From positions 56,634,797 to 56,698,796 of the forward strand of contig CM039184.1 in NCBI GenBank assembly GCA_008360975.2: 64,000 bases of DNA. The letters run 5' to 3'. The position numbers and the translations under genes were made by a program. The stretch comes from Lichenostomus cassidix (lineage: Eukaryota; Chordata; Aves; Passeriformes; Meliphagidae). Shown piece by piece: positions 27,801-37,032 of the stretch (its first letter is position 1; every line of letters begins with the position of its first letter). Under the pieces are notes generated by a model. That model saw nothing but the letters and a program-made list of their open reading frames with translations. It was not told the origin of the DNA and searched no databases.

Positions 27801-28522
27801 AATCATCTGTTTTGGATAACCCCAAGATACTTCTCAACGTTCTTCTAACATTTTTGTCTGTCCTATAAATCCGTGTTGAACCTTCTCCTTTCCCTCCCTC
27901 CCATGTAGTTTTGGTTACAGGACTGCAGTGTCACATTACAGGATTTTTGGCAGATCAGCTTTACAGCAGATTGCTTCACCTCCGTGTACTCAAACCTGTT
28001 AGAATCCAGCTTTTATTTCAGCCGGCGTTAGGGAAGTTGTAAAATCCAGTTATGATTATGTTTTGACTTAGTGTTACTTTTTATTGGCTCTGCAGGTTGT
28101 TTCCTTAAAAAGCCACCACTGGGGCGCCGAGTTTCTGTCTGCACTTTTTTCTACAAAACAGAGGTCTTAACCCCCTGAATTCTCCCTGACACTGCAAACC
28201 CAGCTGTCACAGACTGGTGGAGGTGAGAGGTAGATCTCTTCTGTTCCCCTGACACCTGAGGCATGACCCAGACCACTACTCACCCCAGCTCCGGGTACTG
28301 CGCCGTGATGTAGTTGTAGCATCTTCCCAGGACGACTTCTTGCAAGTTCTTAGTGGTCCCCCTATCCTTCCACTTCAGCATTTGGGGACTGACCTCGTGC
28401 TTTCCGTGGGTCAGGAGAGAGGCCAGCACGACGGCGAGGACGAGGGCGGCCAGCAGGACCACGATCCCCACCAGGAGGACCGTGCGCTGCCGCGTCCGGG
28501 CATTGCCCTGCTGCAGCGGCAT
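6720..28522 (-). CDS. CD38: CD38, ADP-ribosyl cyclase / cADPR hydrolase (whole gene, 8 coding exons)
   Basis: The eight exons are 28522-28284, 15100-14971, 14327-14192, 13486-13404, 11749-11673, 11022-10930, 8741-8655 and 6801-6720. They join to 927 nt in one frame, giving 308 residues against about 300 in human CD38. The family converts NAD+ to cyclic ADP-ribose, ADP-ribose and nicotinamide as a type II membrane ectoenzyme. A short basic N-terminus (residues 1-13) is followed by a hydrophobic segment at about 14-37 and then the ectodomain. All 12 cysteines of the human six-disulfide pattern have counterparts, and there is one extra cysteine near the C-terminus. Active-site equivalents are W127 (human W125), E148 (E146), D157 (D155), W190 (W189) and catalytic E228 (E226). 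Sequons include CNIT in exon 2, LNGS in exon 5 and NSS at the exon 5/6 junction. A transmembrane N-terminus and no GPI tail argue against BST1. A possible ATTAAA polyadenylation signal lies on the minus strand at 6023-6028, but this is weak. Confidence 0.97.
8655..8741 (-). CDS. CD38: CD38 exon 7
   Basis: The acceptor cttctctctccag and donor gtaatt bound an 87-nt exon. It encodes ESCSGHSIKRLISILEERN followed by FKITCEDNYR. This matches the human DLCQDPTIKELESIISKRN...FSCKNIYR region, with both disulfide cysteines. The exon starts and ends inside codons, consistent with its neighbours. Confidence 0.95.
10405..10620 (-). mobile_element. CR1 LINE fragment (reverse)
   Basis: It has the CR1 order in reverse: aatcacagaaacatttaggt, gaccacc-type 'cacctagtcaaaccac', 'gccagatcccag'-like text, then 'tccacagatggagactcccc' and 'aacctgttctggcat'. 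It is old and diverged. Confidence 0.7.
10930..11022 (-). CDS. CD38: CD38 exon 6 (catalytic glutamate)
   Basis: The acceptor ccattcttacag and a consensus GTAAGT donor bound a 93-nt exon. It encodes IFGSIEVFNLNPDKV and then HIWLMQDIGGPQ. It aligns with human TFGSVEVHNLQPEKV, so E228 is the catalytic E226. Human T221 is isoleucine here. Confidence 0.96.
11673..11749 (-). CDS. CD38: CD38 exon 5
   Basis: The acceptor ttttattcag and donor gtattc bound a 77-nt exon. It encodes FAEAACGVVQVMLNGS followed by a short loop, matching human FAEAACDVVHVMLNGS. The LNGS glycosylation sequon is kept. The loop before the catalytic glutamate is one residue longer than in human. The exon ends with two bases of a serine codon. 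Confidence 0.96.
13404..13486 (-). CDS. CD38: CD38 exon 4 (active-site W)
   Basis: The acceptor tattttttctcag and donor gtagga bound an 83-nt exon. It encodes INYESCPKRSEC followed by SNPGSVFWKMASKM, aligning with human [28 protein letters not shown]. W190 is the counterpart of human W189, and S194 of S193. The exon runs from phase 1 to phase 0. Confidence 0.96.
14192..14327 (-). CDS. CD38: CD38 exon 3 (active-site W and E)
   Basis: The acceptor ccttccttcacag and donor gtaatc bound a 136-nt exon. It encodes SLFWSK (W127, equivalent to human W125), then FLTLEDTLLGYMADRVSWCG, which holds E148, D149, D157 and one disulfide cysteine. Two active-site-adjacent differences from human are visible: R127 of the WSR motif is K, and the second D of LADD is R. 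The exon ends with one base of a split glycine codon. Confidence 0.96.
14971..15100 (-). CDS. CD38: CD38 exon 2
   Basis: The acceptor reads cttttggcag and the donor is gtaaca at 14970 downward. The 130-nt exon takes over phase 2 from exon 1 and ends at phase 0. It encodes the segment with KDC, NPCNITSEDYQPLM and HPIPCNK. These match the human DCQSVW...CNITEEDYQPLM...VPCNK region, including three disulfide cysteines and the CNIT sequon. Confidence 0.96.
22585..23165 (-). mobile_element. CR1 LINE fragment (about 580 bp, reverse)
   Basis: This is the longest CR1 piece in the window, inside CD38 intron 1. It runs through the CR1 landmarks 'ctagttcaacctctggctc', 'tccaaggatggagcttccac', 'ttgcctcttgtcctgc', 'cttctccaggctggacag', 'gacccagcactgcagat' and 'gatgggtcacgttcagctt'. 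Stops break any reverse-transcriptase frame. Confidence 0.9.
24175..24302 (+). mobile_element. CR1 LINE 3'-end fragment
   Basis: It reads gcaatgtgctctaggatgat, then aggttggaccagctgaccct, then ctgaggtcccttcccacctg and ends near ttatgtgactctgtga. This is the CR1 3' end on the plus strand. Confidence 0.9.
28284..28522 (-). CDS. CD38: CD38 exon 1 (start codon, transmembrane anchor)
   Basis: The start codon is at 28520-28522 with G at -3, and the first residues are MPLQQGNARTRQR. A hydrophobic stretch of about 23 residues follows. The stem then runs into GTTKNLQEVVLGRCYNY, matching the human GTTKRFPETVLARC region. The exon ends after two bases of a codon at a consensus GTGAGT donor (28278-28283). 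The frame stays open upstream to another ATG at 29150-29152. I chose the internal ATG because the type II anchor starts right after it, and the upstream extension is low-complexity minisatellite translation. Confidence 0.95.
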
Positions 28523-29000
28523 CGCGCTGAGGGGCGGCGGCAGCTGCTCCGGCCGCCGAGGGACAGCGGCTTCTGCGGCCACCCCGCGCCGCCCCCGCCC
28601 CGCCGGATGCCCGGGAGGCCGGGCTGACCCCCGCCCGCCCCGGGTCACCGCCGTCCGCCGAGCGGGGACTGTCTGTCCGGGGAGCGCGGGGCTGTCCGGG
28701 GAGCGCGGGGCTGACCGCGGATCCCTGGGCTGTCCGGGGGGCGCTGGGCTGTCCGAGGATCTCTGGACTGTCCGAGGATCTCTGGACTGTCCAGGGAACC
28801 CTGGGCTGACCGAGGATCTCTGGGCTGTCCAGGGATCCCTGGGCTGACCGAGGATCCCTGGGCTGTCCGGCGATCCCAGGGCTGCCCGTGGCCGAAGGGG
28901 TCCGGCGGGGCAGTGTCCGGACCGCGCTGCCCCTTCCCAGCGCCCCTGCCCCGCCGGCTCCGGCCGTTCGGCAGGTTTTAGAGCCAAACGAGGGGTTTTC
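28420..29000 (-). promoter_or_regulatory. CD38 CpG-rich promoter / 5'UTR region
   Basis: This GC-rich, CpG-dense segment surrounds exon 1 and its upstream flank, and the DNA on both sides is AT-rich. No clear TATA box was recognised, as expected for a CpG-island promoter, and the transcription start cannot be fixed from sequence. It contains the 19-bp minisatellite described separately. Confidence 0.7.
28673..28881. repeat. 19-bp minisatellite, 11 copies, in the CD38 5' flank
   Basis: Eleven head-to-tail 19-bp monomers can be read directly, of the form ctgtccgaggatctctgga or ctgaccgaggatccctggg. CTGTCC-starting and CTGACC-starting variants are mixed. One copy (28825-28843) contains the 14-bp perfect palindrome ccagggatccctgg. 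The array sits about 150-360 bp upstream of the CD38 start codon, in the 5'UTR or core promoter. Confidence 0.95.
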
Positions 29001-32000
29001 GAGGCTGGGGGAGGGAAGGCGAGAGCCTGGATGCTGTTTGCCCTCTGTTCCTCAGTTTGCCGTGACCTCCCCGAGTTAAACTTCGGGAAGTTACGGGCAA
29101 TAACGCACACAAATGAACCCCAGGAAATTACTTGTAAAGCTCCCGGAATCATTGCTCAAATAATTGCAGCGACATGCTCCGTCTAATGTGTGAGTAAAAG
29201 ATGAATACAAACCACCCCACTCTGTTTGCTCTAAATTAATTTGTTTGTAAACGACAGGCGTTTAATCTGACTTTACCGGAGGGAAGAAGGCAACTTACCA
29301 GAATCAGCTTTGCAGTAGTCATAAAAACATAGTTTATCAACACACAGTGTGTTATTTTAGTTCTTTCTCTTGCCCACAGGCTTGGATTAGTTGTCACAAG
29401 GCACAATCATCTAAGGGAGCATTAATTGTTCTTTGCAAGAAGGAAGTTAGTTCCTTACTGTACTCTCCAAAGAGGGCAATTCTACTTCCTTAGTCAAAAC
29501 TTAAAATAAGTCTCAAATCCCAAAATCTTAACAAAAGAAGCTATGCAATGCCAGAATGTTAACTATAAATTACTGACAGATTTTTAACAATTGCTTACCA
29601 AGCATCTGTCTTTAATAGATTAACTGTGAGAAAGGACATTTGTGATATATCTCAGCCAGGCCTAGGCAGCTCTGAAAGACCTGAGAAATCCTGTGCTCTG
29701 ACCATAGCCTGCACTGGCAGGTGGTATGCTAAGCATAAAATATGATTTTTTTCTGATTTCATTTTCCCAGAAATCATGTGAACTTTGCAGAATTGAAACC
29801 TCAGCTTTAAAGTGACCTATCAGGCTGCCAGAGGTTACAATAGTATCATATCTTCATAAGAGAGATAACAGTGTTCTCTCTTTCTGACACTGCTGGTGGC
29901 CCCTGTGGTCCACATTGCTGATGGTGCACAAAGTGCAGAAAGATCTGTAGAAGACAGTTCAGTAAGAATTAGCTCATAAAGGAAGTTTTTCCCTATATTC
30001 CTTTCAGTAAGCACATGGGTTTCACCTTGACAGGCTCCACTGATTGTTCTTTATTTTCACCATCCTGTAAGTGTGAATGCAAGGTATTCACAGCTGAATG
30101 GTATGATATTTTATTATATACAAGTACAAGAGAAGCTCTTTAATTTAATGGCTTTGGTTTGGGGTTATTTTTCTGCATGTGAAACTTGTGATTTTCATTT
30201 CATTAACTAAGAAAATACCATGTTGGGAAAACCAGCTAGTTATCCTAAGCAGTCTATGCTGCAACACTGTATGAACTCTTTTTGCTCTGGGTATTGAAGA
30301 TACATAGCTTCAGTAAGTGTAAGAGTCACTTTTAGAGCGGAATGATGGAATAGTTAATTAAAAGGTTTAAAACTTTAAAAAATGCTATTTTTTCAGTAGC
30401 CTGATTTGTGTAAACTTTTTCTTCTCTTCAGATATGACATTGATTCACCCAGAATGAATAAGTAAAGTGAGTGCAGACTCAGAGGCTCTGGAAGGTGTCC
30501 TTGCTGCTGATTTTGTAACACCTCGAACCACACAAGGAGTGTCAAAGACAAGTAAATGTCAAGCCTCCTTTCAGCAAGCCTTGGCAGCCCAATCAGGGTG
30601 AATAAATAGGACAAGCAGAGTTGAGAAGGCAGCACTAAAAACCAGTAAAAGCACATACTCCCAGTGTTTCAGAAGGTGGTAGATTCTTTACCAGCATGAA
30701 TGCAAGCATGAAATCACTCCTTGCAAACTTTCTGGCCCTAGAGTATTTCTATGAGAGGCATAATTAAGATAATAACAGTGCCTCAGCAAAGAAGAGATGA
30801 AACAGTATTCCCTGAATGGGATGGGAGGCAAGGGCAGAAGATAAAGTGGAATGAGGAAGGCTGAAAGGAGGTAAAATAGGCAGTTCAAGGGTCTTGCACT
30901 CCCTTAGGTCTGTGGAGCAAGCTGGATTTCGCTTCCTGACCCCAAATCTTTTTGCTCACCAGGTTGATGTTACCTGGTTTTCTTCTTTAGCATTGTGGTA
31001 TTGTCTTGATCTTATGCAACTTCACACTGATTTCTACTCTAATTACATTTGCATCTCCTGTAAATTCTTTAAGATTATTTCTGATGACAAAATGCTTCAT
31101 TATATGTTCAAGTCTAAGTATCAGATATCAGGAAGGGTTAATCCCTTCAGAACAGGATACTGTGGCTTCCATTCATAGAAATAACAAAAACAAGATTTCT
31201 GCAGCCCAGTCCATTAATTTCTGTTTGAAATTGGCTAATCAGTTCACAAGATTTGGGAACAAAAAAGGCTGACAGATAGAGGAGCAGACAAGCAAACCAA
31301 GCGATTGCATAGACCTCCTTTCTTTTGTAAACCAGGCTCAAGGAAAATTATCTTCCCACTTGCAGGGCTGCAAACAGCAGTGACACCAAGTACTGTGCTG
31401 TGCTAAATAACTGGCACCACTTGCTGCAAGTGCAGTATAAAATCTACCTGATGCATGAGGTAATTGGCTGTCAGATCTTTGCCAGATAATCTGTTACTAT
31501 AATATTCATATTCTTCAAAATATTCAATCATATTTTTAAGGATTTTTTTTAATGTCTCCAGCATGTTCTCAGTTCTTTAAAGGATATTGCTTGCTTTGCT
31601 CTCTGTGCCTTGCTGCATAAAGAAGCTGTTTGAAAGTTCATAAACCTTTCTGTGTTTCCTGTGTGGTTTGTATACAGAGTGCAGAGCTCTGCTGGGACAC
31701 AACTGCCCTGTATCAAACTGTGTAGCAAGAGTACAGATAGACTTTGCTTCCTCCAAGCAACTAAAGCTGAGGGTTTGCTGCATTTGTCTTATAACTTTGG
31801 ACTACTACATTGAATTCCTGTCTCCTTCAAATGGTGATTTAATTTGCATCTGACCTATGTCTAAGTAGCTCACAGAAGCATTCAGTAATGTAGAGGCAAA
31901 ACTGACAGTTGAGTTTAAAGACACATTTTCACTGTATTTTCACTGTTTTATTTTAGAGACTTGCAGCTCTTCAAATTTCAGGTATTTCAGTCCTGAACTC

Positions 32001-32589
32001 TTCTTCCCATTATCCTGAAAATTTGTAGAGAAATTAGCTGTGCACCAGTCCTCAAAACTAGAAATGCTTTCTGTGTGTGTGTGGGCATGCACATTGGCTC
32101 ACTGCTACTGAATTGCTGTGATGGGGTGCTCCTGAACTCATTTGGTGGGAAAAGCAGTTATTTCTTAATTGCTATCTGACTCTGAGTTACTAATGGACAC
32201 TTCTGAACTTGCTAAAGCACCTGTGTTTAAGCACCCAGGACTTTTCAATGTAAACAGAAACACTAGATCTTAGGCATCAATATATTTAAGAATTGCTGGA
32301 CAGAAAGTGGTGTGAAACTACTTTCTCAAGTCCAGACACCTATATTACACATAAATGTGACCATGCACTCTCTGAGGGTTCTCAATACGGCCACTTTATT
32401 CTTAGTTTTGCTATACATGCTACCACTTGGGCAGGAGATGCAGCAGCTCTCATCACTGTTATTGCTGCATCTCGCTGTGGATGCACACGTTGCTCCGTGC
32501 TGATGGTATGTTTTGGTGTTAACCCCCTGGGTTTGGAACTGGGAAGTCATCCAGACTGCTTCATGCACAAGTCCTCCAAGGAGTGCTGC

Positions 32590-32685
32590 AGGCAAGAGCA
32601 GACCTACCTGACCTGGTAGGTTGATGGTTGGACTCAGTGATCTTAGACGCCTTTCCAACATGAGTGATTCTGTGATTCTATGACC
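32590..32685 (+). mobile_element. CR1 LINE 3'-end fragment
   Basis: It reads gatggttggactcagtgatc, then ttagacgcctttccaacatg, and ends in the CR1 terminal repeats tgattctgtgattctatga. Confidence 0.85.
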
Positions 32686-33133
32686 AAGGAGTAACAGGCT
32701 CAAGCTGCTGCACCCAGGGCACAGAAATTCATCCTAGAAATGGATGAGTTATTATTTGTAGTTTGCCCACGACAGGTGGCTGGGGCTTTCCATCTCTTTC
32801 ATCTGTATCACTTGTAAGCAGCCTGTTTTTCCATGTGGAAGTTGATTCCTTTTGTTTCATGCACTGCAGAGGGGTTTGGGTGGGGAAATGAGAGTGCTGG
32901 ATCAGCCCATGCTGATGAGCACAATGCCTGTCTCCTCTCAATAGTGCATTCTGCTCTCTCGACTGGAACTGACTATTTTTTCCTATGTGCTCTCACAAGA
33001 GTAGAGTGTGGGAGGACCAAATGTCACCACTGTGGCTTGTAGCTTTTGTTGGTGACCTTTTTGCTACCCTACATGCATGCCTGGCTATATGTGATGTGTT
33101 TGTTTCTCATCTTGAGCTAGAAGTTGAGGGTAT

Positions 33134-33287
33134 AAGGAAAGAAAGAAAAGAAAGAAAAGAAAGAAAAGAAAGAAAAGAAAGAGAAAGAAAGAGAGAAAGA
33201 GAGAAAGAGAGAAAGAGAGAAAGAGAGAAAGAGAGAAAGAGAGAAAGAGAGAAAGAGAGAAAGAGAAAGAGAGAAAGAAAGAAAGAG

Positions 33288-33346
<59 letters not shown>

Positions 33347-33349
33347 AAA
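33134..33349. repeat. 216-bp GA-rich purine-only tract
   Basis: An unbroken purine run on the plus strand with three sub-blocks: a 9-bp gaaaagaaa-type repeat, an 8-bp agagaaag-type repeat and then pure GAAA. It opens frames of Lys/Glu/Arg on one strand and Phe/Leu/Ser on the other, which are not genes. Confidence 0.97.
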
Positions 33350-36009
33350 CAATGCAGATAAAATAGAACAAATACGATAATGATTCTGCTTTCTGTGTAA
33401 ATAATGTGGAAAAGAACACACATACTGGACCGCACCACAAGGCTGATGCACCAGTTTGGAATTGTAGAACCAGAAAGAGCCAGCACAACAGCACATGACA
33501 AAGCAACATCTAAAATGAGAACTCTTGATTCAAGACAAAACCTTCCTGTACTCGCACAGGCTCCTGTCAGTCTCCTTCCGCCGTCCCTTTTCCCTCCTGT
33601 TTCTCAAACAAAATACTTGTGCACTGCTGAAGGGCAGGGTGGGGGATGACATGAGGCCACCAGCACAAAGCTATTTCCTTCTTGTGTGAGTCACTGGATG
33701 ATCTGGCCCATCTGTCAATCACCTGTCAGATCTGCAAATGTGAATAAGCTTAGACAGTGCCCAATGCACCTGCTTGGGTTGTTCAGGAAGATCTCCCCTC
33801 CATACTCGCAGCTTCTTTTGCCATTGTCTGCAGTTCTCTGCCTCAGCCCCACTTCTGCAGTTTGTATGTGCAAAACCAACCTCTCAGGGCAGATCAGTCC
33901 AAGCTCTGGTGCTGGGCAGCAGCAGTGATTAGGTTGTCTTTCAGTGACCTGGTGCAGTAGAGGAGTGGCACTCCCTGTATTTCACTGGGGAGGAGTTGAT
34001 CTAGTAGTAGTTTTCTCAAAACTTATGGAGTCAGAGACCCATTTCTAAATGTCAGTCAGCAGGATGGGAAATTTTATGATCAGAACAGACTAGTGGTCAA
34101 AAATTACTGCTTAGGGAATCTTGAAAAACAGCTTTATGAAGGAGAAAAAAATACAGAACTGTAAATACACTAAGTTTGGTGTGGCAGAAACATTTGTAAC
34201 TGAATGACTGTGGTTTCTCCAGAGATATGATGGGTGTGATGCCAGGAGCCACTGAACATCAAAGGAGGCCAAGAGAGCAAGTTGATTCAAGGGCAATCTC
34301 AAAGTACAAAAGTAGCCTATTCCAAAAGGCAGGAAGTCAAAGCTGTGGCAAAACTCCAGCTTGGCCAAATCAGGAATTCCTGACTGAGCTCAAATGTTGG
34401 AAGAAAGAATAAGGAGAGAGCAGAAGCAGGGATGGACTATCTGGGAAGAATGTAGAAACATTTCCCAGACTGTTAAATTTTGTGACAAAGCTTATCTGCA
34501 CACCCACAAGGGAGCTTGGAGAGACAATGGCAGGGTGGGGGAACCAAGTCATATTGGGCCTGGGATATATTGTGGGATGCAGGAGAAAAGCAGTTCATGA
34601 CCACAGAATATTTATTATAGGATGTTTAGGAGGGGAAGCAAAGGTGGGACAAGAGAGGGATTTAGGTAGATTGTGAGAAACAAGAGTGGTAAAATAGACA
34701 GGTAAGGGACTAAAAAGGGCAACTGCATGTGAATAGTTGGCTGGTCAGTTTGCTTGGCTGTGCTCTGTGCCTGATTGGGGCAGTCTGTCCTGACTTTTTC
34801 AACTCCCTCCTGGCTCTTCCCAAGCCCAGGGTGATGGTTTTCCATTCCGTGTGTGCACAGATGTGTAAGAGGTGTGAATTCAGCAGTGTGTCCCTGGTGA
34901 TGGTGGCTGCAATGAGTGTGGGTGTGGGAGTGATTGTGTGAGCTGGTGAGCAGGTGACAGGACTTGGGAATCAAGGGGGTGAATGTGTCTCTAAGGGTCC
35001 ATTCTGGATGTGGGAACACCTGGATGTCACTAAAGTCAGGAGCTATGGGACCAGAGGAGTCCTAGCTGACCCAGTATGTGTGACAGACATACAGGGAGAG
35101 AATTAAGAAAGCCAGACTTAAATAAAAGTTAAAATTGTTAAGGTGTGGAAGGGCACCAGCAATGGCTTCCACAGACACACTCAAAGCCAAACAAGCATCA
35201 AGAAAAGATGGAGCCACTGCTGAACAGGGTAGGTGACCCAGTCTCAGAGAACACTGATAAAGCAGAGGTGACTCAAAAACTTGACTCACTCATCAATGGC
35301 TCTTCTGTTTTCATGTCTCATAGGGTCTTTTTGCCTACAACACTCACATCTGAGTTTTGGGCAGACAATGACCACTCACAGAACAGACTGAGTTATGGAC
35401 CATTTTAGCACACTTGTTGAATACAAGTCCCTGTGTCCAGAGGAGATCCTTCTGAGGATAGGAAGGAGAAGCTGGCTTCCATCACTGCAAAGCAACTCTT
35501 TTCTTTGAGAGGGGACTCAACCTATGATTCTCTCTCATTTTATGGTAATGATTTGCAGAATGTTTTCTAATGACTAACAAATAGAACCAAAGAACTTTAT
35601 CAGACAGGTCCCTAAAGATACTGGGATTTAGGGAACTGAAGACATGTGGAAATCTAGCTAATATTTCCTTGAAGACAATAGCTGAAGTCAATTATGTATA
35701 AGAGAAATCTCCAGGTAGCTTAAGGCTGACTGTGAATGCAACACTCTATGGAATATTATTTGTGCTGCCTAAATTAGAATTTTAAATGTTCTTGATAAAA
35801 CATGTTAGCCATCAGGTTTTAAAATAAATGCACCCAGTATGACTTCTAAAATTCTATAGATAGCTAAAGATGTTACAAAAATAAAGCTGTCTTTCCAGTT
35901 ATGCATTAGCATTATGAAATGAAAGAAGGACAATACTATGTGTGACAGGCCCTTCCAAAAAAAAGAAATTTAGTCATTGCTATTTTTGGAAAACTCATGA
36001 TATCACTGA

Positions 36010-36260
36010 ATGATGTAGGGATGTCTGCAGGTTATCTGGCCCCAGCAATTGCTCAAATCATGGATAACTATAAGCCTAGATTAGGTTGCTCAGGGTGTTT
36101 TTCAGTAGAGCTTTGAAAACCTCTATGGATGAAGAGTCCAGAATCTTTCTGGGAAGTCACTCTCACTGTGATTTTTTTATTGTTTAATCAGAATTTCCCT
36201 TGCTTTGCTCTTTGACCGTTGTCCCAAGTATTTTCACTGTGCATGCCTGAAAAAGAATAA
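36010..36260 (-). mobile_element. CR1 LINE fragment (reverse)
   Basis: It holds 'attaggttgctcagggtgtt', 'ttgaaaacctctatggatga', 'agagtccagaatctttctgg' and 'ttgaccgttgtcccaag'. These are diverged CR1 3'-region landmarks in reverse orientation. Confidence 0.75.
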
Positions 36261-36923
36261 AGTTTAATCTTCCTGCCTCTAGATAGTAGAAATTATCCTT
36301 TCTGGATAACTTTCTGGATGTTCTTTTGGCAGATTTGTTGCTGCAGCATACAGAACTCATGAGGAGCTGTGGTGTTCAGACTTTTACAACAAGGTTTCTG
36401 ACACCCATCCACCCACCATTTTATAAAGATTTTAAGAAATGCTTCCCCTTAGATTAATATTTTTGGAAGAAATAGATGAGATTAAGGGAAGCTGGGCTAA
36501 AGAGTTACAGTATGTGTGTGTCAGAAAAATTTAGTTTTTCCCCCCAGAATTACGTCCATTAGAGATTTGGTAAAGCAGAAATTATGGACTCTTGAGTCCT
36601 TGAGTCCTAGAATACAATGTCCATCTCATCTTATTTGTGTCCTTCCAAATGTCCTTACTTTCACATGGGAGGTCACAACTGGAAGAAAAAAGGAAGCAAA
36701 GTATCTTTTCCTCTCTTCAAACTCCGTGTTTTAGCATTGAAAAGAAATCTTTTATCAGTAAATGATAAATTTTCCTGATCAGCAAATTAAGTTACAAAAT
36801 TTTTCTGATTGCCTGCATAGGTATGCTTGTCTTTGTATGAATTGTTATTCCTGTTTGCCTGTTTTCCTGTGAAGTTCTTCTGTAATTAATGGTTATGGGA
36901 TGTTTTGAAAAGCTTTTTAAATT

Positions 36924-37032
36924 TTTATATACATATATATATGTATTTAAATAAATAAATAAATAAATAGAGATATGTATATATATATATATGTACACAC
37001 ACACACGTGTGGGTGGGTGCGTGGGTGGGTGT
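36924..37032. repeat. Composite microsatellite: TA, AAAT, TA, CA, then GTGG/GGTG
   Basis: Five adjoining simple-repeat blocks change motif in about 110 bp: (TA)n with CA interruptions, (AAAT)n, (TA)n, (CA)n and a gtgggtgg-rich block. Confidence 0.95.

Larger units (their letters stand above)
15103..28277 (-). other. CD38 intron 1 (about 13.2 kb)
   Basis: This large first intron carries two CR1 fragments, an AT-rich duplicated patch near 18.9 kb and a poly-T run near 15.9 kb. A segment at about 27.2-27.8 kb is moderately GC-rich. I saw no further exon with family motifs in it. Confidence 0.8.

Noticed and set aside
28340..28847. Plus-strand ORFs antisense to CD38 exon 1
   Set aside because: They are shadows of the GC-rich CD38 exon and minisatellite on the opposite strand. 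The splice sites and family motifs are on the minus strand.
32985..33501. ORFs of about 130 residues over the GA tract
   Set aside because: Low-complexity Lys/Glu/Arg or Phe/Leu/Ser runs encoded by a microsatellite.
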